Shown one piece after another: positions 44,883 to 52,016 of a stretch of DNA of 64,000 bases; the first letter of the stretch is position 1, and each line of letters starts with the position of its first letter. The translations under genes were made by a program, and so were the position numbers. Below the pieces are notes generated by a model, which did no database searches, was not told where the DNA came from, and was given only the letters and a program-made list of their open reading frames with translations. This DNA comes from Verrucomicrobiota bacterium (GTDB taxonomy: Bacteria; Chlamydiota; Chlamydiia; Chlamydiales; Rhabdochlamydiaceae), in the NCBI GenBank assembly GCA_018239985.1, contig JAFEGK010000008.1:136582-200581 (forward strand). Reading direction: 5' to 3'.

Positions 44883-45494
44883 ATGAGTTTAGGAAAAGTT
44901 GCTAAATCATGTGCCGATGTTGCCTATGATTACGCCTGTGAAAAACGGGAAACAGTTGTAAAACCTGCCCTTACAACTCTCTATACAATCGGGATAGGAG
45001 CTAAGTCGGATATCGTCTCTGCGCTATTTAATCTAGCTATTTTGGCAGGTGCAACTACAGCTGGCGTGAAATTAGCCGAAAAAGCTTGGAATCTGAAGCC
45101 CCAAGAACGAAACGTCATTCTGGGTACTGAGCCATCTGTTCTCCTTTATTTAGCAAAAAAAACTGCTCTATACACAGCGGCTGCGTTCTGTTTTGGCATT
45201 GGAGCTTATGAGCTGTATGCGATGGGTAGTGAATTGCATGCGGGCGGATTGGATCATCAAAGAAAGATGGATTGTGATAAGGCTTGCTATAATTTCAATG
45301 ATCGCTTTTGGCCCAACATTCTTGATTCTCAGCTTGGGCTAAGAAGATTTTTAGCAGCTACGTCTGAAAAATGTAGGGACTTTTTCAATCAGGAGGGAAG
45401 CAGCTGTTTTAAATTAATCCAGGTATCGAAAGTATCAGATACTTGCATTCAAATCTTTAAGTCTTTTGGTTTACATGAATCCCAATCCGCGTAA
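44883..45494 (+). CDS. Two-helix membrane protein, unknown function (related to 60952-61482)
   Basis: 203 residues, preceded by GGAG. Two hydrophobic segments (about 38-62 and 93-118) close together, as in chlamydial Inc-like proteins, then a Cys-containing soluble C-terminus. The stretch from the first helix through GIGAYELY resembles the product at 60952-61482 (GLAAYETY, with LK and ALFIARR-like spacing), suggesting distant paralogues. It converges with the Nudix gene, overlapping 38 bases. Confidence 0.7.
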   Translation: MSLGKVAKSCADVAYDYACEKRETVVKPALTTLYTIGIGAKSDIVSALFNLAILAGATTAGVKLAEKAWNLKPQERNVILGTEPSVLLYLAKKTALYTAAAFCFGIGAYELYAMGSELHAGGLDHQRKMDCDKACYNFNDRFWPNILDSQLGLRRFLAATSEKCRDFFNQEGSSCFKLIQVSKVSDTCIQIFKSFGLHESQSA

Positions 45495-45960
45495 GTAAAA
45501 AGCGGATCACTAGCACAGGATGACAGACCAAGTAGTGGAGAAACGTCCAGTAGGAGGTTTTCTGGATCTTCTTTTGTAACACTTCAGGAGAAAAGAGCAG
45601 GGCATCATCGATCCAAGTCTTGTAGAAGGGGACTAGCGTTTTTGGCAAGGCATCCAACTCAAAAAAGTCGATCGCTCCCGTTTCTGGCCCCGTCTTTGGG
45701 GTGCCTGCGACCCTCTCACATTCATAAAAATGGGTCGGTCGGGTCAATTTGTTGGTCGGGATGTAAAAGGCCACCTTTCGTATGATTTTCAGCTTTAGCC
45801 CCGACTCTTCTTCGGCCTCTCGCAGCGCCGCAGCCTCGGGCTCCTCACCAGTCTCTATCCCACCGCCTGGGAGTACCCAGACCGGGATGTCTCTTCGTTT
45901 AATGAGCAAAACCCTCTTTTTTTCCTTGTCAAAGATGATAGCACAGACAGATTCTTCCAT
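45457..45960 (-). CDS. Nudix hydrolase
   Basis: 167 residues. The Nudix box is complete: G-x5-E-x7-REAEEESG (starting GGIETGEEPEAAALREAEEE). Hydrolyses nucleoside-diphosphate-linked compounds; substrate not readable. Its 3' end overlaps the upstream convergent gene. Confidence 0.92.
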   Translation of the reverse strand: MEESVCAIIFDKEKKRVLLIKRRDIPVWVLPGGGIETGEEPEAAALREAEEESGLKLKIIRKVAFYIPTNKLTRPTHFYECERVAGTPKTGPETGAIDFFELDALPKTLVPFYKTWIDDALLFSPEVLQKKIQKTSYWTFLHYLVCHPVLVIRFLLTRIGIHVNQKT

Positions 45961-46004
45961 TTTTCCTTGAAAAAAGACCCTATTCGAGAGATTATAGAGC
46001 CTCG

Positions 46005-46454
46005 ATGCATTTAATTGGATTATTATCTCTACTCATTCTTTGCGCAAGCTGTGGACGGCCGGCTCTAGTACTGCAGCAGCAGCAGATCGGCCCCACTTAT
46101 TTGGCGAGCACCAATGTGGGCACCCCCGACCCTCGCACCCCGCCCAAAGGGCAAATGATCATCGCCGAATACTGGGTCCCTCGACGTATCGTCAATGAGC
46201 ACCCGATTCTGCGAATCAGCGTCTTATTCCATAACTATTGCCAAGATTGCGTCGAATTTCCGATTCGCAGCACAGTTGGCTACGAGACCTACTCGGTCCT
46301 AAACAGAGAATTTAAAGAGACCTGTGGACTGCTGGCGTATAAGGCCGAAATCGTCACTTGTGATGGCGAGGTTCTCACCGACTGGAAACATCAACTTTGG
46401 ACCGAGCTGATCACCATCGATACAGATGAGATGAGCTCGGCTGCTGTCGAGTAG
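46005..46454 (+). CDS. Putative lipoprotein, unknown function
   Basis: 149 residues. Hydrophobic N-terminus ending in LCASC, an acceptable lipobox with C16. The mature domain looks beta-rich with four Cys (CQDC and two single). It converges with the DAHP synthase gene and overlaps it by 64 bases; overlap that long is unusual, but both frames look sound. Confidence 0.68.
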   Translation: MHLIGLLSLLILCASCGRPALVLQQQQIGPTYLASTNVGTPDPRTPPKGQMIIAEYWVPRRIVNEHPILRISVLFHNYCQDCVEFPIRSTVGYETYSVLNREFKETCGLLAYKAEIVTCDGEVLTDWKHQLWTELITIDTDEMSSAAVE

Positions 46455-47410
46455 TCGATACATGGATCGGTCACTGAGACGCCTGGCTGCAGGCCGTCAA
46501 GCGGATTGTAGATAAGCTGCGCCCCTGCATGTAGGTTACTCTCGAGCATCATCCCCAAAACCTGATGGTTGCCCCGTTGAATTTGTTCCAAAACGCTTTG
46601 GAAAGCTTTTTTTTGCAGAAAATACTGGCCTTGAGCATTGCCGTGGGAGCAATCGATTAAAACCCGTGGGGGCAATTCTTGTTCACGTAACTTGCAGAGT
46701 GTCTTTTGGACGCTTGCCTCATCGTAATTCGAAGCAGTGCTAGAGCCTCTTAGAACCACATGTGTATAAGGGTTGCCTCCACTTCTTACCAAATGCAATT
46801 TACCATGGTCATTGATATGCATGAAATGATGGGGATGGCGTGCTGCGTGGATGGCGTTGATTGCCACGTCCACGTTGCCATCGACCGAATTTTTAAATCC
46901 GATCGGCATCTTCATCAAAGAGGCTAACTGTCTATGAATCTGGGATGAACTGGTTCGAGCGCCGATACAGCCCCAAGAGATCAGATCTTCGATGTAGGGA
47001 GCCAAATGGGGGGTGAGGAACTCTGTTCCCGCTGGCATGCCCATTTCGGCTAGCTCGACCAAAAAGGATCTAGTCATCGTCAGGCCACTGAGAATATCGT
47101 GTGATCCATTCAGGTGGGGATCGTGCACAAGGCCGAGCCAACCTTTCCGCGTCCTGGGCTTTTCTACATAGGCTCGCATGACGATAAAGCAACTTTCTTC
47201 AACTTCTTTTGCGAGTTCTTTGAGTTGACGAGCGAAAACAAGGGCTTCATCGACATTGTGAATTGAGCAGGGGCCCACGATGATCAGCAGGCGGGGATCT
47301 TGCCGATCGAAAATGCGCATGAGTGTCTTTCTGCTTGTCGCAATCGTCTCAGCCCCTTTTTTGCTAAGGGGCATATTCGCAATAAGATCTTGTGGAGCGA
47401 TCAATTCCAT
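46391..47410 (-). CDS. aroG: 3-deoxy-7-phosphoheptulonate (DAHP) synthase, class I
   Basis: 339 residues, AroFGH family. First step of the shikimate pathway: phosphoenolpyruvate plus erythrose 4-phosphate. Motifs: VGPCSIHN, RAYVEKPRTRKGWLGL (PEP-binding), GARTSSSQIHR, and metal ligands in IDCSHGNAQ and VTDPCIDY. Which feedback-regulated isoform it matches is not clear. Confidence 0.95.
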   Translation of the reverse strand: MELIAPQDLIANMPLSKKGAETIATSRKTLMRIFDRQDPRLLIIVGPCSIHNVDEALVFARQLKELAKEVEESCFIVMRAYVEKPRTRKGWLGLVHDPHLNGSHDILSGLTMTRSFLVELAEMGMPAGTEFLTPHLAPYIEDLISWGCIGARTSSSQIHRQLASLMKMPIGFKNSVDGNVDVAINAIHAARHPHHFMHINDHGKLHLVRSGGNPYTHVVLRGSSTASNYDEASVQKTLCKLREQELPPRVLIDCSHGNAQGQYFLQKKAFQSVLEQIQRGNHQVLGMMLESNLHAGAQLIYNPLDGLQPGVSVTDPCIDYSTAAELISSVSMVISSVQS

Positions 47411-47510
47411 CCCACTAGATTAAACTTAAATCTGGAAAAAGCGCAACAAGGTAGCTATAAGATCCTGATAAAACGTGCTTTTAAAGGTTGTTTTTTGGTA
47501 AAATGTCTCT

Positions 47511-48218
47511 ATGAAAATCACTCCTTTAGCTTATCAAATCATCAAACAAGAATGGCATCGTCCCATTCCTTCAGAGTATGAAGTAGTCCGTATTGGGGCC
47601 AGTGCATTGCATAAGACCATGGTTGCCATAGCGGCTCTGGTCGTTGTGGTAGCCACGCCACTGCTTGCATTAATCGACCTTTGCTGTTTACCCTGGAATC
47701 AGGAGCGCAGCGTGGGCAAACTATCGATTTTAGACTTTTACCAGGGCGGGCAAAATGACCGAGGAGTCACTTTAGAAGAGATCTGGAACTATAGCGATGA
47801 TCAATTGGAAGCCCATCACGATTTCATCCAATGGCTCTTCCCATTGAAAAAACAGAGTCGCTATAACCCTTCCGCTGCTATAACCGATGATGCAGTGATT
47901 GCCGCCTTTAGGCAGGATAAATCGCTGCAGGACAAAATGGTCCACTCGCTCGATGTGATGCTGAGATTTTATGGATTGGAATGGGGGGGCGATAAAATCG
48001 TCATAGGATCCCATTTTGGCAAACAAACACAGTGGTTAACTCCAGGCAATCACAATTTCTTGCGTGTGACCCGAATCTTAACATCGCTAAAACTGCATGG
48101 GCTTGAAAAGCAGGCCAAGGCGCTAATGGGCGGCCTTGAAGAGGTCTATCGGCTCTATCCGAAACAGATCGGTCCGAAGACCTTTTCTATCTGGAAGCGA
48201 GCCGTGCTTGAAGGCTAG
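47511..48218 (+). CDS. Opioid growth factor receptor (OGFr) domain protein
   Basis: 235 residues. Residues 100-205 carry the blocks of the OGFr conserved region: HHDFIQWLFPL (102-112), RYNP (117-120), MLRFYGL (150-156) and NHNFLRVTRIL (180-190). A hydrophobic segment (about 36-60) precedes it, so the domain would be anchored to a membrane. OGFr domains are best known from animals; bacterial members exist with unknown role. No DNA or peptide ligand can be inferred. Confidence 0.8.
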   Translation: MKITPLAYQIIKQEWHRPIPSEYEVVRIGASALHKTMVAIAALVVVVATPLLALIDLCCLPWNQERSVGKLSILDFYQGGQNDRGVTLEEIWNYSDDQLEAHHDFIQWLFPLKKQSRYNPSAAITDDAVIAAFRQDKSLQDKMVHSLDVMLRFYGLEWGGDKIVIGSHFGKQTQWLTPGNHNFLRVTRILTSLKLHGLEKQAKALMGGLEEVYRLYPKQIGPKTFSIWKRAVLEG

Positions 48219-48384
48219 CAGCTCCACCGATCACAATTTTTGCCCCCACGAGCGTGACAAATGCCAAAGCCGAAATTTTCCAAATGAGTGTATTGGGATC
48301 AGGGGACAAGATCGTGCCCATAAAAGGGGCTGTAATACATGTGAGAAGAACCTGACGATCGTACGCATTGTTATACCGAAACAA
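48187..48384 (-). pseudogene. Possible remnant of a membrane protein cut by repeat copy 2
   Basis: A 65-codon frame whose first five codons (TTG start) lie in the end of the 173-bp repeat. The rest, from about VLLTCITAPF, reads like the last two membrane helices of a larger protein (LIWKISALAFVTLVGAKIVI). The other half is not visible on the far side of the repeat. It may be a truncated gene or a chance frame; its last 32 bases overlap the OGFr gene end. Confidence 0.3.
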
Positions 48385-48642
48385 CCTGAAGAATCGGTTT
48401 TTGGCTGCGACGGCATCCTAGATTTCGAATCCGCCTGCATCGCTCAACCTATTCAGGTTGAGCTGCTTCGTCGCCGCTGCGCTGATTCAAACTCTAGGCG
48501 CCGGCTTTGCCAAAAACCGATTCTTCAGGTTGTTTCGGTATAATTTCGATCAAATTTGGCAAGCGATTACAAGAAATCCCTTTAATGTTCATATTAATTC
48601 AATCCAGTGTTTGTTTATAGCTTATTGTAACACAAAACTAAA
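48219..48642. other. Non-coding gap between OGFr-domain gene and valS
   Basis: About 424 bases. It holds the possible gene remnant (to 48384), the 173-bp palindromic repeat (48371-48543) and ~100 AT-rich bases before the valS stop, in which I see no gene or clear terminator. Confidence 0.75.
48371..48543. repeat. 173-bp palindromic repeat, copy 2
   Basis: Base-for-base the same as 2296-2468 by reading, with 35-base perfect terminal inverted repeats (TTATACCGAAAC / GTTTCGGTATAA). Flanking bases differ from copy 1 (CATTG before, TTTCG after), which fixes the element ends. Same orientation as copy 1 judged by the asymmetric interior. Confidence 0.9.
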
Positions 48643-51420
48643 TTAAAACAAATTTAATTTTTTGCTAGTCTCTATGAGTTGGCTCTCAATCTGCTTAAGT
48701 TGATGCCGAAACTCTTCGATGAGCTCTTTGGGAGCCTTTTCAATGAATTTTTCGTTAGCGAGCTTGGTTCGCATTTGTTGCTCTTGTTGAATGAGCTTCT
48801 CCTGCTGTTTGACAAGACGCAGCCGCTCTTTTTCCTTCATTTCTTCAGGCAAAGGGATAATGAGGGTGAGTCCTTCGACTATGCTGGAAGCCGAAAATCC
48901 GCTGGGTTCTCCAATTTGGATTTTGCCGATCCGGACGAGGGCTTTCAGCATCCCTTCATTTTGCTGCACCAACGCAAGGGTAGTGTTCCCGTTGGGAGCT
49001 TTGAGCAGCAGGTCGGTTGTCACATTGGGGGCCAGTTGCATCTCTGCGCGGATATTGCGCACTGCATGGACGATCCGATCCATCAGCGCGAAGGTTGCTT
49101 CAATTTTGGGATCGATGTCTGCTTGGTTGATCACAGTGGGGTAGGGAGCAGCGATACAGGCGGCTGCGCTTAATGCTTGCAGAGTTTCGGCAAGATAGGG
49201 CTCGTTGCAAGTGCCTTGGGGGATTTTTTCTTTAAGCTGGCAAAATAGCTCTTCGGTGACGAAGGGGGCCATCGGATGAAAAAGACGGAGAAGATTGGAG
49301 AGAACTACAAGGAGGATCCGCTGTTTATTGGCCCGCAGCTCTGGGGAGCCGGCTTTGCCAAAGAGGGTCGGTTTGACCAGTTCAAGATAGTAGGCGCAAA
49401 ACTCATCCCAGAAGAAACGATAGGCCTCTTGCGCGACACGATCAAAAGCGTAATTTCCTAATTGGGTGTTGATTTCAGCAGTCACTTTATTCAGGCGGGA
49501 GAGGATCCATCGATCTTCGAGCGAAAGGAGATTGCGGTCGATACCGTTTCCAATGGTGAGATCTTCCAAATGGAGGAAAACAAAGCGGGCTCCATTCCAC
49601 ATCTTGTTGATGAAGTTTTTGTATTCTTCAAAGCGGCGCAGATCGAGGTCGATTTGCCGTGCGTGTGTCGCAACAGAGCAGAGGGCAAGGCGCATCGCAT
49701 CGGTGCCATAATTTTCGATGATTTCAATCGGGTCGATGACGTTTCCTTTCGACTTGGACATCTTTTCCCACTTCGAGTGGACTTCTGGAGGCACTTGGGC
49801 GCCAAGATCATAGGCTTGTCGGTCTGCTGGATTAACGTAAGCGACGCCTCCGTCTTTGTTGTAAGTCCAATACGATTTTCCGTAGATGAGTCCATGGATA
49901 AAGGTTTCGGGGAAGGGGAGCTCGCCGGTGGCGTATTCTCCCATCAGGAGCATCCGGGCGACCCAGAAAAAGAGAATATCATGCCCTGTAATGAGAACAG
50001 AATTGGGGTAAAATTTCGCCATATCGGCGGTCTTGTCTGGCCAACCCAGTACACTGAAGGGCCATAATCCGGCTGAAAACCAGGTGTCGAGCACATCGTC
50101 ATCTTGTCTCCAATCATCGGGATGCCGCTCCACTTCGGGAGGGGTATCGATCGAACAGATCATTTTTCCCTCTTTGTTGTACCAGATGGGGATACGGTGG
50201 CCCCACCAAAGCTGGCGAGAGATGCACCAGTCGCGCAAATTTTCAATCCAATGGAAATAGGTATTTTCCCAGTCTTTAGGGATGAGTTTTACTTTACCGT
50301 CGCGGACAGCAGAAATCAGCTTCTCCTTAAAGGCGCTCATTTTAACGAACCATTGCTTGGAGAGATATGGCTCAATGACGGCTTTTGAACGGTAAGAGAC
50401 GCCGACCCGGTTGTGATGCGGTTCAATTTTCTCCATCAAGCCCAGGAATTTGATTTTGTCGGTGACAGCTTTTCGTGCCTCTTCCATGGTGAGGCCAACA
50501 AATTGGCCCCCATTTTCATTGAGCTTCCCATCAGGAGTCATGATGTTGATCATAGGCAAATTGTGGCGCAGACCCATTTCATAGTCATTCGGATCGTGGG
50601 CTGGAGTGATTTTAACTACTCCAGTTCCAAAAGTTGGATCGACATAGGGATCAGCGATAATCGGGATCTCTCGATCGGCAAGGGGGAGGAGGATCGTTTT
50701 TCCAATCAAGTGCCTGTACCGCTCGTCGTCAGGATTGACCGCGACAGCAGTGTCGCCAAGCATAGTTTCTGGCCGTGTCGTCGCCACCACCAAATAGCCG
50801 CTCTTATCCTTGAGGGGATAACGCATGTGCCACAGATGAGAGGCCCGATCTTCATATTCGACCTCATCATCAGCAAGCGCCGTCTGCGTCACAGGATCCC
50901 AGTTGACCAGATAATCGCCCTGGTAGATTAGGCCAGTGTCGTACATCTTCTTAAACACTGTCCGGACCGCTCTAGCGCGTGGCTCATCCATCGTGAAGGC
51001 CAGCCGATCCCAATCGCACGAACAACCAAGACGTTTTAATTGATCGATGATATGCCGCTGGCTTTTCTCTTTCCAATCCCAAACAAGCTCGAGAAACTCC
51101 TCGCGCGCAAAATCCTTGCGCCGCTTGCCCGTTTTGGCCATCTGGTGGCGCTCCACAACTGTCTGTGTCGCAATGCCGGCATGGTCGGTTCCGGGCACCC
51201 ATAGTGTTTCGAATCCCTGCATCCGTTTCCAACGGATCAACACATCTTGCAGGGTATCGACCAGGGCGTGGCCCATATGCAAAACACCTGTCACATTAGG
51301 CGGGGGGATCGAAATGCAATAGGCAGGCTTCTTTGAATGGGCGTCGGCTTTAAAAAAGCCCCCATTTTCCCAGAAAGGGTACCACTTTTGCTCGATCTCT
51401 TTAGGTTCGTATGCGCTCAT
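48643..51420 (-). CDS. valS: Valyl-tRNA synthetase
   Basis: 925 residues from the ATG at 51420 (a TTG two codons upstream is less likely). Class I synthetase: HMGHA in the HIGH position, the inserted CP1 editing domain (~190-350), EKMSKSKGN, an anticodon-binding domain, and a C-terminal coiled-coil arm (~860-925) typical of ValRS. Minus-strand cluster with the upstream membrane protein and PknD, as in Chlamydia where valS and pknD are adjacent. Confidence 0.97.
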   Translation of the reverse strand: MSAYEPKEIEQKWYPFWENGGFFKADAHSKKPAYCISIPPPNVTGVLHMGHALVDTLQDVLIRWKRMQGFETLWVPGTDHAGIATQTVVERHQMAKTGKRRKDFAREEFLELVWDWKEKSQRHIIDQLKRLGCSCDWDRLAFTMDEPRARAVRTVFKKMYDTGLIYQGDYLVNWDPVTQTALADDEVEYEDRASHLWHMRYPLKDKSGYLVVATTRPETMLGDTAVAVNPDDERYRHLIGKTILLPLADREIPIIADPYVDPTFGTGVVKITPAHDPNDYEMGLRHNLPMINIMTPDGKLNENGGQFVGLTMEEARKAVTDKIKFLGLMEKIEPHHNRVGVSYRSKAVIEPYLSKQWFVKMSAFKEKLISAVRDGKVKLIPKDWENTYFHWIENLRDWCISRQLWWGHRIPIWYNKEGKMICSIDTPPEVERHPDDWRQDDDVLDTWFSAGLWPFSVLGWPDKTADMAKFYPNSVLITGHDILFFWVARMLLMGEYATGELPFPETFIHGLIYGKSYWTYNKDGGVAYVNPADRQAYDLGAQVPPEVHSKWEKMSKSKGNVIDPIEIIENYGTDAMRLALCSVATHARQIDLDLRRFEEYKNFINKMWNGARFVFLHLEDLTIGNGIDRNLLSLEDRWILSRLNKVTAEINTQLGNYAFDRVAQEAYRFFWDEFCAYYLELVKPTLFGKAGSPELRANKQRILLVVLSNLLRLFHPMAPFVTEELFCQLKEKIPQGTCNEPYLAETLQALSAAACIAAPYPTVINQADIDPKIEATFALMDRIVHAVRNIRAEMQLAPNVTTDLLLKAPNGNTTLALVQQNEGMLKALVRIGKIQIGEPSGFSASSIVEGLTLIIPLPEEMKEKERLRLVKQQEKLIQQEQQMRTKLANEKFIEKAPKELIEEFRHQLKQIESQLIETSKKLNLF

Positions 51421-51428
51421 TAACAAAC

Positions 51429-51938
51429 TTAGGTTGTTTCAGGAGTCTCATCTGCCAAGCCAACTGAGAAACCGGAATGCCATTGAGAGTACTTTCTCAT
51501 GTTATTCAGCAGTTTGACGACTGTTTCTTTATACTGTTCAACATCGTTGAAGTAACTGATAACTTTTGGATTTGTCCCAAAGTCTTCCATTCCCAAAAGA
51601 TCGCTAGCTGATCCAATCGAATTGATCATCGCAAATTTTGAAAAGAGGTTGTGATAGAGAGCTCTGCCTGTCATCCCAATCGTAAGGGCCGTGTAGATGA
51701 TAGCATTGCGGTATTGAGTGTATTCATTCCCAGTGATGAAGTAATAGGGGACAGCGAAAATAGAGAAAACAGCACGTGCGACCAGTTCGACCACTTCTGC
51801 GACGCAAAGGGCAACAAGAAGCAGCTCAGTTTTCGCATATTCGAGAAAGTTGGCCTTTTCATCGATCACCTGAAGATCTCGGCTTGCGATGACATCCCAG
51901 GCATTGACAGCAAAATAGGGCTCTTGGATATAGTTCAT
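51429..51938 (-). CDS. Membrane protein, Inc-like layout, unknown function
   Basis: 169 residues. Two hydrophobic stretches (about 39-68 and 78-98) with a short link, the bilobed pattern of chlamydial inclusion membrane proteins, then a polar C-terminus. Eight bases before the valS start, and 79 bases after the PknD stop. Function unknown; the Inc label rests only on the hydrophobicity pattern. Confidence 0.68.
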   Translation of the reverse strand: MNYIQEPYFAVNAWDVIASRDLQVIDEKANFLEYAKTELLLVALCVAEVVELVARAVFSIFAVPYYFITGNEYTQYRNAIIYTALTIGMTGRALYHNLFSKFAMINSIGSASDLLGMEDFGTNPKVISYFNDVEQYKETVVKLLNNMRKYSQWHSGFSVGLADETPETT

Positions 51939-52016
51939 TTAGAATTCCTCTGAGGTTGAATTTTTTTTTTAAGTCTTTGGCTAGTATAGCAGAATTCTTG
52001 ATATCGGAACAAGAGT

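Noticed and set aside
49462-50067. 201-codon frame antisense to valS
   Set aside because: Lies entirely under a conserved synthetase gene with no independent start or homology.
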